The notes beneath the pieces were generated by a model that was not told where the DNA came from, did not search any database, and worked only from the letters and a program-made list of their open reading frames with translations. Positions 26,166-39,465 of a DNA stretch of 64,000 nucleotides are shown here, one piece after another. Both the position numbers and the translations under genes were made by a program. This DNA is from Apostichopus japonicus (taxonomy: Eukaryota > Echinodermata > Holothuroidea > Aspidochirotida > Stichopodidae). The DNA is taken from contig NC_092577.1 in NCBI RefSeq assembly GCF_037975245.1, positions 802,001-866,000 on the forward strand, read 5' to 3'. The first letter of the stretch is position 1; every line of letters starts with the position of its first letter.

Positions 26166-28933
26166 GTACTGTGAAACAGTTTGACTGGCTCTGCTTGTCA
26201 CGACATGAATTGAATTGCCTGTTTTGCTTGTGTGTTGTTAAGTATTGTTTTTAGATATATGTAATAAACCAAACATAAGTCAAATGCCCTTTTGTTGATC
26301 CGTGTTGGGGTCTAAAGTCAATGTCAGTCGTTGTCATCAGAATATCGTCAGGACATAAATTTGCGGTGTACCAGAACATCAAAATAATACTATAAATCCG
26401 CCAATTGACCATAAATCGACCGTAATTCGACAGAAAATCGACCGTAATCAAGTGCCTCCTAGAGTCGTTGTTGTCGTAAAGAACTTAAATATCAGTGGTT
26501 ATGATCTTATTCTCTGGTATTTAGCTTTCGTTACTCCTTCGCACGCAGGTAACGAGTTCCGTACTTTGGTTATTTGCCTAATACTTTTCTGCAAAATGTC
26601 AGCGCTAGTGTCATCCGACTATAATAACGTGCTAGGACTCGTCTGGTCTGAGCTGATGGTAAGAGACGATTCTTCCTGAATTTGTTGGTACTAACTATTA
26701 ACTGCAAACATAAATTTGCTTAAAACAAAGTACACACATCATAAAATGTTAGCACACTTCGCCTGCCGGACATTCCGTGATATCGGTATTAATTTCAGTA
26801 GGCACCGATAGTAGTTTACCGCCCCCCCCCCCCCCTTCTTACGAGAAATATTGGACTAGCGACTGAAATCTGTTTGATGATAAACTTTGTTTTTAAAAAG
26901 TGCCTGTTTGCAATATACCATAATAAACCGCATTCATTTTTGGTTCCAGGGCTCTGTTGTCGATCATCTGTTGACCAAGTTTTGACCCCGACGTGCCCCC
27001 GACAGAGATGTGTGAACCGTTTTTGTTCGAAGTACAACTCTGTCACAGGCTTGGAATAGAGAAGACATTTTTGTGCGAATGATCAAAGGATTGCCATGTA
27101 TTTGCTTAAGCCGAACTCATTGCTTCCCACGGCAAGTCTGTGCTTGTTTAGCGCGCTACACGTAGGTCACGTGACGACATATGTATGTATACGTCATAAC
27201 GGATGCCCTGAAGTTCACAGAGCACAGATGACAGTTTCCTTCGCTAAGTAAGTATTTATCGAAGATGGTGAACTTTGGACAGATCTGATGTTTAGTATGC
27301 ATATGTATAAAATTGGGCACAAGAAACATATCACGATATCAGTGGAGGTTGGTGGTCAATATCTATCTCTGTGATTACATTCATGTCACCTTTACATGCG
27401 TCTTGCTGTACTTCCTACATCAAATATATTCAAACCTCTCAATGTACAACATGTCCAAATCATTACAACATAGTGTATATAGTATCATCACAACCAGTTT
27501 GAATGATCGCATTCTGCTTCAGAAAAGTAACTTTGTTGTTCATGTTCTTTGCACAACCTATACAGCCCGTAAATCGTCTGGAACCATTCAGTAGTGTCGC
27601 TTTGATTATTATCTTTATTTGCCTCCAGCGGTCCACAAACATGTAGGCCCACATCCCAGGATCTTTCATGAGGATTGCACCACCACGGACCGGTGAGATC
27701 TCCACTACTTATGCAGAATCGATGCTCATAATGCATGTAAGGTAGTTTGGACCATAGTGCACTGATGTGCAGGAATAAATGAATCCCCGTCGGCAAGGTC
27801 CAGAAAACTGTGTATTAATTTTCAAAGTCTGAATAGATCGATTTCGCTATCAACTTTTGGGGTCGCGCCCCTTGGTTTAAGGGACCGATGATTTAAAGTA
27901 CATTGCGAACACAAATATATTCAAAGATATTCAATGAAGGAATGTAAAATATTGAACTATGCCATCACTTGGTTGAATAAAGCCCTCTTTACGTTACACA
28001 TGTATTACACTCCTCCGCACAGTGGCTACGACTGAGTACAGGGGGAGTATGGGGGTGAGGGTGGGGGTGTGTGTGAGTTCGTCTGCCTCTCTCGTCTTCA
28101 TATAACTTGTAGACATATTTCTAATCTGAAAGTTCAAACGAGATTTTGCTGGATAGTAATCCAAAACGTGTCTACCGGTAATAAATCATATAAGCATATA
28201 GGTTATAAAATATGAATATGATAATTATGTAGCCTTTCATATGTTGATCCTCATAAACCGATATCACGTTTTAAGGTAATATTACAAGTTGAACCCACAG
28301 ACTGATATCGAATTACGCAACGAACGGAAACGTTATCATATCGCATCTCGTATACAGGTCCTATATATATATATACATAATTCTGTTCGAGTGGAATATT
28401 CTGTGGCAGATGCCTAACTATCCATAGTACAATAACAGACAGATACAAACTTGTCGGTCGACAGGGAAAATGTTATTTGCTTTCATTTATCTGGAAATGT
28501 ATGGGCCTTTTCGAGGATGAGAAAGTGTAATGCAACAAAAACGCTTTGAATTACAACTCACAAATCTGGTACAACCAACGCTTCCGTGTGTAAATTTACC
28601 ACGTTCCCACATTCAATAAATTGTCCGTATACCATGACCATGTGTTAAATATTTGAGTTCGAACAATGAATTCAAGCCTTTTCACTCTCAAAAGTCGTTA
28701 TTTTCCTTCGCTGCTCATAAAGACCGAACGTAGGGCACAACGCTTCACGTTACATTCACGTGGCTAAATATCCCAGCTAGTTTGGTACGATAATGTTAAC
28801 AGCTAACCTTATTTTTCTTTACACTGCACTTTTCCTGACTGTTTTCGGTAAGGCTCATAATTTCGACACTTTAGGCAGAAGATTTGCTTCTCAAAGTGGT
28901 GGAGTGTAGGGGGGAGGGGTGGGTGGAGGGGGC
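26166..28933. other. Intergenic, one weak kringle-like exon candidate
   Basis: No complete gene. On the minus strand at about 27625-27770 a Cys/Trp-rich stretch has C-x11-C-x13-C spacing with SGDLTGPWWC, weakly like the end of a kringle. A poly-C run lies near 26820. Confidence 0.35.
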
Positions 28934-28941
28934 GTTGAGAG

Positions 28942-29425
28942 CAGGGGCGTAGCGAAGGGGTTTTTGTTGGGGGGTGTGGAGAATTTGATTTGCCGACGGA
29001 TGTGGAAGTGGTGACTGAAATGGGGGAGGAGTCTAAGGGGAGGGGGTGTCCGCCTCCCCTTTGGAAAATTTTTAGTTTTGAAACGTCGTTAGATGCAATC
29101 TGGTGTATATTTTAAGTCAAATTTGATTTGCCGACGGACCTGGAATTGGTGACTGAAATGGGGGAGGGGTCTAAGGGGAGGGGGTATACCCCTCCCCTTT
29201 GGAAATTTTTTAGTTTTGAAACGTCCTTAGATGCAATCTGGTGCATATTTTAAGTCAAATTTGGCACGGAAGAAGCTCCCGTTCTCCTTTTCTCTATTCA
29301 GCTTTCCTTCTTTCTTCCCCTACCGCTCTCTTCACCTTTTCTCCTTTTGCCGACAGACCCAAAATTTGCCGACAGCGACCAAACCCCCCCACACCCCCCC
29401 CCCCCCCCCGCTCGCTACGCCCCTG
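28942..29425. mobile_element. hAT-like MITE, 484 bp, with 8-bp TSD and internal duplication
   Basis: Ends CAGGGGCGTAGCGA and CGCTACGCCCCTG are inverted repeats, flanked by GTTGAGAG (28934-28941 and 29426-29433). A 138-bp internal segment starting ATTTGATTTGCCGACGGA is tandemly duplicated at 28984 and 29122. CTCCCCTTTGG and GATGCAATCTGGTG blocks relate it to the element at 38857-39230. Confidence 0.88.
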
Positions 29426-29433
29426 GTTGAGAG

Positions 29434-30707
29434 GACGGACTCATGCCTGAAATCTGACATCAAGTCAATGTGTCATCGTTATTGAGAATGGTTCGAAGTG
29501 CAGGTGACGGCAGAGGGCTTTCAAAGCCCTGCTAATGTGTATTGGAAAATATAGCAGATTGTGTGTGCTTTTGTTTGTGTGGTAGTTTCAGTTTAATAAT
29601 CCAAAAGTGAAGTAAAACATATCAAATAGAACATGTGTTAATTTAATTTTCTTAAACTGTACCATGATATTGTGTTGAATTGTTTTCACCATATTGTTAG
29701 GTTTCTATAATGTTAATTCCATATCAACCCTTGTCTTCTGCAAGCTGAAGTGATTGCACAATAAGGAAATATGGCGGCTGAGTTCCTTTACATTCCGAAC
29801 TTGGATACCAGCTGTGAATTGTTTCCTTCAGGCATGTTAATCAGGGACATTAATCATTCCCCTAACTCCATCAATTACTTTCCTTTAGAACCCGCAAAAC
29901 AAAGATCTAAATATGACCTTCTTGTGGTCGCGCTTCCGTATATCACCTTGTGCAGGGGCTTTTTCCCTTGAACTTGTGCATTTGGGCTTTTTCCCTTGCC
30001 ATTTAAACTTTCGATACATTTAAAGCATACTACTACTGCATACTACATTACCGCAGTCAATTACTGCAACAACCATATACTATCCAGTGATTTCGCTTTT
30101 TATCTCGTACTATATAACTTCATATATTTAGTTGACTGTCGGTTGAAATATATAGAAGACATAGAGCCAATGGCCCTGTATTTAAGTAGAGATATTATAA
30201 ACGATAGCTGACCCCTCCCCCCCAGCCAATGGCCCTGTATTTAAGTAGAGATATTACAAAGATAGTTGACCCCTCCCCACCCCCTTTCATCTGTAGCGAA
30301 CTGAATGTTTACTATATGAATGACTCAATCCTTACCATTCCTTTCATTTTTCAGTTTGATTGCGCCAAACATAGTGGAGAAAGACTGTGAAGAAGACAAC
30401 GTATGGGTGCCCTGGAGTGGGTGGTGGACGCCACCCCCCCCTCCCTCAGCCCTAGACACGGGTACAAGGAACATGCCGTGGGCAGGTAACACATTATATT
30501 AAAGACAAATTTCTGTCACAAAATTTATCGAAAAGGGCACGTTTGAGATTTTCACACAGCTGGGGTGAACGTACACTCTCTTCCCCTGCCCCCACCCCTC
30601 GTTCCCGGTGTGTGTGATCATGATGAGATTCTGCAATGTGAATCCGGCATTGAATAGTGTGTCTATATGGGGTGTCTATATGACATATTTCTCAGTATAG
30701 TATACAA
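29434..30707. other. Intergenic, small tandem duplication
   Basis: A segment with AGCCAATGGCCCTGTATTTA, AGTAGAGATATTA and GACCCCTCCCC is present twice in tandem (30165-30220 and 30223-30278). No supported gene. Confidence 0.5.
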
Positions 30708-30715
30708 CTTTCGTC

Positions 30716-31121
30716 GGTTACATCTCTATGTTCCGACGTCTCTATGTTCCGACAAATTTTTTGGACTCTAATTTTTTTTTTACCCAAATTTTTGACCAAC
30801 ATGTTTTCGGACCCAATTTTTTCGGACCCAAATCCTTTTTGACCAAAATATTTTTATGACCCAAATTTTTTTGGACCAAACATTTTTTTGGACCAAACAT
30901 TTTTCTGATAAGCACTATTTGGGTCATAACAAATTTTGGGCCCCTTTTTTCTTTTTCTTTTTTTTCGTGAAAAAAAAATTTGGCGGTGCGTCCAAAAAAA
31001 TTGAGTCCCCCAAAAAAATTAGGTCAGAAAAAAATTGGGTCCAAAAAAATTGTCGGAACATAGAGACGTCGGAACATAGAGACGTCGGAACATAGAGACG
31101 TCGGAACATAGGGATGTCACC
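30716..31121. mobile_element. Foldback element, 406 bp, GG...CC ends, 8-bp TSD
   Basis: The left end GGTTACATCTCTATGTTCC and right end GGAACATAGGGATGTCACC are inverted repeats. CTTTCGTC flanks both sides (30708-30715 and 31122-31129). Each arm holds tandem copies of a 20-bp unit (GACGTCTCTATGTTCC), two on the left and more on the right. The interior is a degenerate array of TTTTTTGGACC/GGTCCAAAAAA blocks. The 8-bp duplication and GG start recall Merlin-type elements, but this is only a suggestion. Confidence 0.82.
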
Positions 31122-31129
31122 CTTTCGTC

Positions 31130-31835
31130 AGACATCACAAACCACTCGATCGTTTGTTCATGCACCTGATAGTTTGATAGCATTATAAACTTTAAATCAA
31201 CCCGACTAGAAATACATCTAATCGTGAAATCATGTATAGGCGATAACATATACAGTATAGACAGTTATACTGTATAGTCAATCTATACTTGTCTCTTGGA
31301 GGCACGTGACACTTACCGTCCGTCAGAAGTTCTTAATTAAGTTATGATTAATAAAACGTGAGTTATACTTGCATAAACAGTTCTTTTAATAATTTATAAA
31401 AACTTGTAAACCAAACATTATTAGAGTTTACGCATTGGAGGATGACGTATACAAAGTTTACATACAGATCAAACTAAAATATATGTGTTTTGTTTATTGC
31501 CATTCTAAGGGAACAATAAAGCCAGGAATGCATTGTCTGCAAACACGTAGTATTATGGTACACACAGTGTGGTGATTGGGTGCTTAAAACTGGCTGGGGG
31601 CCAAGCGTTATAGTTTAAATACCGTTTGATGATGAAACACTGACCGGAGACGAACTGAGTTATTACGAGATTGCTTACGTAAAACACTTTTTGATATGTC
31701 CTGTTTTGCCCATATTTGTAGCTACATTGATTGGTTGCCGTATACCAGCCCCTTTCTTACTTAGGTAACAAACCGGATTATGTTCAACAAATATTACGTA
31801 CTTGCATATGTTAACTTTGACAGAGAATTGGATGG
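31130..31835. other. Intergenic, nothing recognised
   Basis: AT-rich sequence without supported features. Confidence 0.4.
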
Positions 31836-32465
31836 GGGCTAGGAAGGTAGGGATGGGACTGGGGAAGTAGGGATGGGACTGGTAAGGTAGGGATGGGTCT
31901 GGGACAGTAGGGTTTGGACTAGGAAAGTAGGGATGCAACTAGGAAGGTAGGGATATGACTGGAAAGGTAGGGATGCAACTAGGAAGGTAGGGAGTTGACT
32001 GTGAAAGTAGGGATGGGTCTGGGACAGTAGGGTTTGGACTAGGAAGGTAGGGATGCAACTGGGAAGGTAGAGATGGGACTGAGAAGGTAGGAATGGGTCT
32101 GGGACAGTAGGGTTTGGACTAGGAAGGTAGGGATGCAACTGGGAAGGTAGGGAGTTGACTGTGAAAGTAGGGATGGGTCTGGGAAAGTAGGGATGGGACT
32201 GGGAAGATAGGGATTTGACTGGGAAGGTAGAGATGGGACTGAGAAGGTAGGGATGGGTCTGGGACAGTAGGGTTGGGACTAGGAAGGTATGGATGCAACT
32301 GGGAAGGTAGGGAGTTGACTGTGAAAGTAGGGATGGGTCTGGGAAAGTAGGGATGGGACTGGGAAGGTAGAGATTGGACTGAGAAGGTAGGGATGGGTCT
32401 GGAAAAGTAGGGATGGAACTGGAAAGGTAAGTATGGGACTGGGAAACTAGGGATGGGACATGAAG
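31836..32465. repeat. 20-bp G-rich minisatellite
   Basis: About 31 copies of a 20-bp unit (GGTAGGGATGGGACTGGGAA and variants with GGGTCTGGGACA, AGTTGACTGTGAA). Blocks of five or six variants recur in the same order, indicating a higher-order pattern. The long minus-strand open frame (210 codons) is a product of the 60-nt period. Confidence 0.92.
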
Positions 32466-33539
32466 CGTCATTAGAGAAGAGAAGTGATTGGTTCTTTGAA
32501 AATAGAGGGCGTTTACTAGTTGCCGTTTTTCACACTTGACTAATACTGTAAAGAACTACGTTAGTTATATGTAATGTATATTTTTGTTTCCGATTTAGCT
32601 CTAGGCAACAGCATCATATTCACTACTTTACACTAAAAGAAAACAGTGCAACTGTAAAAGTTAAATACAAGACAGCAATCTACCAGCAAAAAGGAATTTT
32701 CTTTATATTGGTTGGGAGGGGGTCGGAGTCGGTGTAAAACAAGACAAAGAATCTATCACACACAGCTATTGTTGATCATGCGCAAAAGCTTTACTTCGGA
32801 TGCCCATGCGCCCTGGACACGTGTATTAATTTCTACTAAGGCATTTATAAATTAACTTTTGTTAGGTTATAGTATCATATTTCTAAGTGCTGGTAAGTTT
32901 TCCTTATAGACACCGTTTATACTAAATGAAGTCAATGACAATGACCTCACACCGATGGTACTTACAACGCGCAATTGAAATCATCTCCAATAGTATTATA
33001 TGAATTATAGGTAAGTCTATTTTGTTTTCATATAAAGGTTATATTATTTTTATTTTAAAAGGGGAGTGAGAGGGGAAAACGGAATTAAATCGGAAATAAA
33101 AGTTTGCTTAACGGTAGCTATGTCCTTGATTTGAGTATGATATGTTTATCTACCAAAGTATTTGCCTTCAACTTGGATAATGTCTCGCAGATAGTCCGTC
33201 TGTTTATTCAGCGATAATCGTGTGTGTCTGTGTACTTTGTCTTACATTCGACAACAGCACGCTATTAACACAACCAGCATGCGGCCTGCTAATGATCCGA
33301 TGTAGGTAAACGATGTTTATCCTCGGTGCTATAATATCCATTAAAACCTGCAGTTAACAAGTTCTCAATATTCAGTGTTAATTAGGTGACATCGAATTAT
33401 ATAATTTACAACATTTAACAACTTTGAAACCATTCTAGAAAAATAGAACTATACAGCTTTGGGAAGTTTACCTGTTGTGTTCATATTCCATCCATTGTGC
33501 GATGGTATCATTTGTAAAAAAATGTTCCAAAGCAATCAA
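32466..33539. other. Intergenic, nothing recognised
   Basis: No supported gene or repeat. Confidence 0.4.
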
Positions 33540-34072
33540 CGTCCACCACCTCATCCAACTTCCACCACCTTACCCAACGTACACAACCTCACCTAGCGTC
33601 ACCCACATTACCCAACGTCCACCACCTCACCCAACGTCCAACACCTCACCTAACGTCCACAACCTCAACCCAACGTTCACAACCTCACCAAACGTCCACA
33701 ATCTCGCCCAACGTCCCAATCTCGCCCAAAGTCCAAAACCTCGCATAACGTCCATCTCCTCACCCAAATTCCACCACCTCACCTAACGTCCACCTCCTCA
33801 CCTAACGTCCACCACCTCACCTAACGTCCACCCCCTCACCTAACGTCCACAACCTCACCCAACGTCCACCTCCTTACCCAACGTCCACCACTTCACCCAA
33901 AGTCCACCACATCACCCAATATCCACAATTTCGCCCAACGTCCACAATCTTGCCCAACCTCCACAACCTCACCCAAAGTCCACCACCTCACCCAACGTCC
34001 ACCACCTTACCCAAAGTCCACATCCTCACCCAACGTCCACAACCTCACCCAACGTCCACCACAACACCCCAA
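33540..34072. repeat. 19-bp minisatellite (ACGTCCACCACCTCACCCA type)
   Basis: Roughly 28 imperfect copies of a 19-bp unit, strongly C-rich and G-poor on the plus strand. Confidence 0.9.
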
Positions 34073-34569
34073 CTCCGGTCACTGTTCGCGTAATGACTCA
34101 GGTTTGTAAGCCAATAAGGGTTTAGTTCGTATATACCTGTAATCTCTGTTCGTGTCCAACTCATGTGGGTAACACATTGCGATCGATTGAAACAGACACT
34201 TGTCACAGAATATTCTCCCATTATCACAATATAAAAATCATATTTATTTGTATACTTGTGTGTCTTCATGTATGTCTGTAGTTCTGTTTATGTGTCATAG
34301 TTCATTGAGTTGAATAGCAAGGATTTATTTGTGCACAATATTTGATCTGTACGTACATTGTTTCAATGTGGGAACATTCTTCATCTTAACTAGAGACACC
34401 AGCTTCAATTTTTTGTATAGAATTTCCACTGAACTACTAGCATCTCAGGTTGTTGTAACTCGTATTATTCCCAAGTTCTAAAAACAATGAGCTATTGTAA
34501 CCGAAACTGTGAAAATTCTTCTTCTTATCTGCTTACGCGTCCTGTCTTGTTAGAAATCCCTAACAAACA

Positions 34570-35295
34570 ATTAGGCATGATTGAGTACACACTTATTAAG
34601 TCGCAGTAACACACAAATAGGCATTATGGAGTACACACATAAGAAGGTCTCAGTAACACACAAATAGGCATTATTGAGTACACACATAATAGGTCTCAGT
34701 AACACACAAATAGGCATTATTTAGTACACACATAATAGGTCACAGTAACACATAAATGGGTATTATTGAGTACACATATAATGTCGCAGTAACACACAAA
34801 TAGGCATTATTGAGTACACACATAATAGGTCTCAGTAACACACAAATAGGCATTACTGAGTACACACATATTTAGTCGCAGTAACAAAAGAATAGGCATT
34901 ATTGAGTACACACATAATAGGTCTCAGTAACACACAAATAGGCATTATTTAGTACACACATAATAGGTCACAGTAACACATAAATGGGTATTATTGAGTA
35001 CACATAATAGGTCGCAGTAACACACAAATGTAGGCATTATTGAGTACCACATATTAGGTCGCAGTAACATACAAATAGGCATTACTGAGTACACACATAT
35101 TTAGTCGCAGTAACAAAAGAATAGGCTTTATTGAGTACACACATAATAGGTCGCAGTAACACACAAAAAGGCATTATTGATCACACCCATATTAAGTCGC
35201 AGTAACAAACAAATTGGCTTTATATTACACACATAATAGGTCGCAGTAACACACACTTGTAGGCATTATTGAGTACACATTTATTAGGTCGCATC
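34570..35295. repeat. 46-bp minisatellite
   Basis: About 15 copies of a 46-bp unit with CGCAGTAACACACAAATAGG, CATTATTGAGTACACACAT and AATAGGT. One block of several units (34640-34790) is repeated at 34880-35010. Confidence 0.9.
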
Positions 35296-36865
35296 TACGA
35301 GAAAGGAGCATACTTAATTAGTCATGATAGGTTTACTTTGTATTTTATGTTATGTGACTATACTAGCTCGAAAATAGTTGATACATTTCTAATCCCTGAC
35401 ACCCTCCACCCACCCACCCCCCAACCTTCCCCCTTCTCATGCCTGTTTTGAAAATGACACGAGCATAAAGATCAACAGAGTAGTTTAGTACGATTAGGTC
35501 TACGAATTGAATCCACATTATGCATACTGGATACTCAAGAAAACTAATGTGTACTGATATACAAAGTTGTCTGTTTCCATGGCTTGGAGTATTAAGGGTA
35601 TTACTCCCTACTTACTGAGGCTTTATGCACGTGCCACAATGTGGGCACAATATACACTTCATAAACACAGGAACCCTCTCCCTTACTTCATTAACATGTG
35701 AGATATTTCAGTAAGAAACGAGACACTTCAAAAGTACACGAGTTGCTTTCTTAGCACATAATTAGACACCTTTGTGTAGCGAACATCGATTCTTTGTTAA
35801 TATACAAGATCCTTTGGTATAACACATCGAGGCACTTTTTGAACACACTGAGACACCAGTAAAAGAAAACATCGAGGCACCTCGTTAATCTTAGTTACTT
35901 TATAAATAGACGAGACTCCTTAGTAATGCACGAGATACTGCACTGGTAAGACTTCAATAGTCAAGGGACGCCAGACCAGAAAATATTGAGTATCTGGATT
36001 TGTTTGTCTTAGAAATTGTTTAGGCTAAAATTCGGCTGCATTTGTGAAGGTATCCAATACCAGTGTAAATAATTTTTCGCTAAACTGCAATCCTTTAGTG
36101 CAAACTATATCTAAGTTGTTACTAACCAGCCATGATGGATACAAACAACGGTTGCCATGTAGATGAATTTTAATCGAATTTAAATCCAGATAAGGGATCC
36201 TATAAATTATCGCTTAAAGCACAGATTTAATTATGTTAAGTCATTTATTTTGCCATGATGAATGCACATTAAACTCTCATTGTATAAAAAGAAAGCATTG
36301 TGACGTCACTCCACAAGGTGCATAGTACTTAATAAGTTACTACTTAAACTACCTGCAAAAGTTTACACTTGACTCACTTCGGGTACTAACAAAATGCAAT
36401 ATATCAGCGCACTGTTTAATTGCGAAACTTATGGGGGAGGGGGTGTTTCTGTATTTTAAAATAAAACAAAAATCAAAAATACATAAAATTGATTGCCAAT
36501 AATACACGCCTCGCAATAATAAAAAACAATAGCTGCATGCGGTCATTTTAGAAATTATAAACTAAATTCAACATTGTATTTAGTCCAACTGGTTTACACA
36601 CAGCTATTGCCATCCGTCGCAATAAAAACTGTACGGAATATTTGATATCCGTGATTTATCAAACATTAGCTGTATGGTATAGTATCGTATTGATTGCAGC
36701 ATACACTAATTAATACCAGTCTGTTGTCTTTTATGTAGAGTAGGAAAGGCAATTATATACATATCGAATGTATAAATCAAATCAAACATGCAGGTTATTA
36801 ACGTAGTGGTACTCGTTTTTTTAGTATAGTTGCTTGTACTAATAATCGCAGTGGTACTCTCGTTT
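35296..36865. other. Intergenic, degenerate CGAGACAC-type repeats
   Basis: At 35640-35960 motifs such as GAGACACTT, CGAGGCACTT and CGAGACTCC recur about every 30-45 bp, likely an old minisatellite. No supported gene. Confidence 0.4.
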
Positions 36866-38745
36866 TTGGTTCCTTGCTTTAGCAAAAGGAACCTATGTAG
36901 TCAGGTTGGCGTATGTGTGTGTGTATGTGTGTGTGTGTCTGTGTGTGTGTCTGTGACACTTGCTTGGGTACGCTCTATCTCAATAAGGGAATGTTGGATT
37001 GAGGCCAAACTTGGACTATAGATCCGCCATATGGAGAAGGTGTGCCCTATTGTTTTTGGTGCCCACAAAGGTCACCAAAGGTCAGTTATGGTCCAAAAAC
37101 CGAAAATATTAAAACTGCAATAACTCCCAGTGCCAATGTGCGACATGGTTGATATTTTGGGACAAGTTGCAAATGGTATAGGGGAAAATTTTCAAACGTA
37201 ATGGTCAGGTGATCCGAGGTCACCAAAGGTCAATTAATGATAAAAAACTAATTTTTTTGCGATAACTTGAGAACGAATTGTCCGTTAGGGTTGGAAATTG
37301 CTTCAATGTAATCCAATTGTCGACCCGTATCTGGGTGACCTCTGACCTCAGTTTGACCTCTGGTGACCTTTACTTGTTTTGGGAATTTTTACAGTTTCGA
37401 TGCTATTTTCAGATGTCAAAAGTACCTTCTGATCATAAATGTCAATAGGTTGACCCCTGTGTGACCTTCGTGTGCGAAGTTATACAAGGTCAAAGTTAAT
37501 TTTCAGACATTTAATGCAATAACCCCCATTGCCAAGGTGTGACATGGTTGATATTTTTGGACAAGTTGCAAATGGTAAAGGGGAATATTTTAAAACTTAA
37601 CGGTCATGTGATCCAAGGTCACCAAAGGTCAATTAATGTTCAAAAACTAGTATTTTGGGGGAGAAAATGGGCAAAGAAAAAAATGTTTGAATTTTTATAG
37701 TTTGATGCTATATTCACGTCACACCAATCAAAAATGTCAATGAGTTGACCCCAGGTGACCTTTGTGGGTTCAGTTATATGAGGTCAAAGTTAATTTTCAG
37801 ACATTTAGTGCAATAACTCCCAGTTCCAAGGTGTGACATGGTTTATATTTTGGGACAAGTTGCAAATGGTATAGGGGAAAATTTTCAAACTTAATGGTCA
37901 TGTGATCCGAGGTCACCAAAGGTCAATTAATGATAAAAAACTAATTTTTTTGCGATAACTTGAGAACGAATTGTCCGTTAGGCTTGGAAATTGCTTCAAT
38001 GTAATCCATTTGTCGACCCGCATCTGGGTGACCTGTAACGTCAATTTGACCTCTGGTGACCTTTACTTGTTTTGGGGATTTTTACAGTTTCGATGCTATT
38101 TTCAGATGTCAAAGGTACCTTCTGATCATAAATGTCAATAGGTTGACCCCTGTGTGACCTTTGTGTGCGAAGTTATTTATGTTAATAATTAATGTTAAAA
38201 AAAGAGTATTTTGGGGGGGAAAATGTGCAAAGAAAAAATGTTTGAATTTTTACAGTTTCGATGCTCTATTTAGGTCTCACCGATCAAAAATGTCAATTGG
38301 TTGACCTCGGGGTGACCTTTGTGTGTGAAGTTATGTATACAAGTTCAAAGTTAATTTTTAGACATTTAATGCAATTAAATCCCAATGCCAAGGTGTGACA
38401 CGGTTGATATTTTGGGACAAGTTGTGAATGGGGTGGTGGAACATTTTCAAATTTAACAGTCATGTCATCTGTGGTCACCAATGTTATCATATCTGTTGAC
38501 CCGCTTGTAGGTGACCTTATATTTCTTACATTTTCGACGCCATGTTCAGATCTCAAAAGTGCATTTTGATCAAAATCTGATCACAATTTGTGATCACAAG
38601 AGTGTTGGCTATAGTGTTGGTTACATTATGGGTACATGTAGGACCACAATTACATGACTATTTGAGCCCAATCTTGCTTGATAATATTATGTGTATTGTC
38701 ATATACCCCTACGCAAGGAACCACAGTGCCCTTGGGCTCTTGTTA
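36866..38745 (+). repeat. Dispersed-repeat-like block with ~690-bp internal repeats rich in AGGTCA half-sites
   Basis: Starts with AGCAAAAGGAACCTATGTAG and a (GT)n stretch, then carries about two and a half diverged copies of a ~690-bp unit: the phrase GATAACTTGAGAACGAATTG occurs at 37261 and 37954. Four perfect AGGTCA-CCAA-AGGTCA sites lie at 37069, 37217, 37616 and 37910. Short direct repeats (TAGTATAGTTG, TTGTACT) flank it at about 36821 and 38744. Probably a mobile element of unknown class. Confidence 0.6.
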
Positions 38746-38856
38746 GTATAGTTGTTTGTACTCGTACTGGGCCGGCCATTTTAGATATCTAGTATCATAT
38801 AGTACTAGTGGGAGATTCAGTACCCATAGTCACCCTCAGAGTCTTGTACTCGCACA

Positions 38857-39230
38857 CAAGGGCGTAGGAACCGGGGGCTGGGTGGCACCAGCCCCCCAGT
38901 GAAAAATATGGAGGGGCGGAAGTATCATTCCGCCCCCCCCCCCCCCCGCTTCGCAAGTCAGAAAACCCCTTTTTCATTTCCAAATGAGAAGAAAATCTCA
39001 TTTGGAGCACCAAATTGCATCTAAGGCCAGGTGAAAATGCAAAATTATATACAAAATGGAACGGGTGGGTTGAAGTGTGCTATATTGCACCAAATTGCAT
39101 CTGAGGCCACCTGGAAATGCAAAAAAATTCCAAAGGGGAGGGGGACACCCCCTCCCCTTAGACCCCTCCCCCAGGCTGGCCATCAGTCTTCAGCCCCCCC
39201 CCCACTCAAAAGTACCTTCCTACGCCACTG
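38857..39230. mobile_element. hAT-like MITE, 374 bp, with 8-bp TSD
   Basis: Left end CAAGGGCGTAGGAA and right end TTCCTACGCCACTG are inverted repeats with two mismatches. CTCGCACA flanks it at 38849-38856 and 39231-39238. It contains two copies of CACCAAATTGCATCT (39008 and 39089) and blocks shared with the 13380 and 28942 elements. Confidence 0.87.
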
Positions 39231-39465
39231 CTCGCACAGTACAACACACTTCTATGATAAAGCCTACCCAAGTTTGCATGAAATACAAAAGACCGAGTAT
39301 TGTTGTTACCGATAGCTTAATCTAATAATATATCGGCTAACTTGACATTGTTGAGAGAAGTGAAACGTGACTGATGGCCTTCGCTGAAAAACAAGAGCAT
39401 TTCTCTACTTTTTGATGTATTTGTTTTCTATATTTGTTTATTTATAAATCAATGTATAATGTATA

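Noticed and set aside
29771-29971. Plus-strand frame starting MAAEFLYIP in a fair start context
   Set aside because: Only 66 codons, no recognisable domain, no convincing partner exons.
30742-31109. Lys- or Phe-rich short frames
   Set aside because: They translate the GGACC/poly-T interior of the foldback element.
31839-32471. 210-codon minus-strand open frame rich in Ser/Pro
   Set aside because: Produced by the 20-bp minisatellite (60-nt period); the sequence is a repeating SLPSQSHPYFPSPIPTF-like string only.
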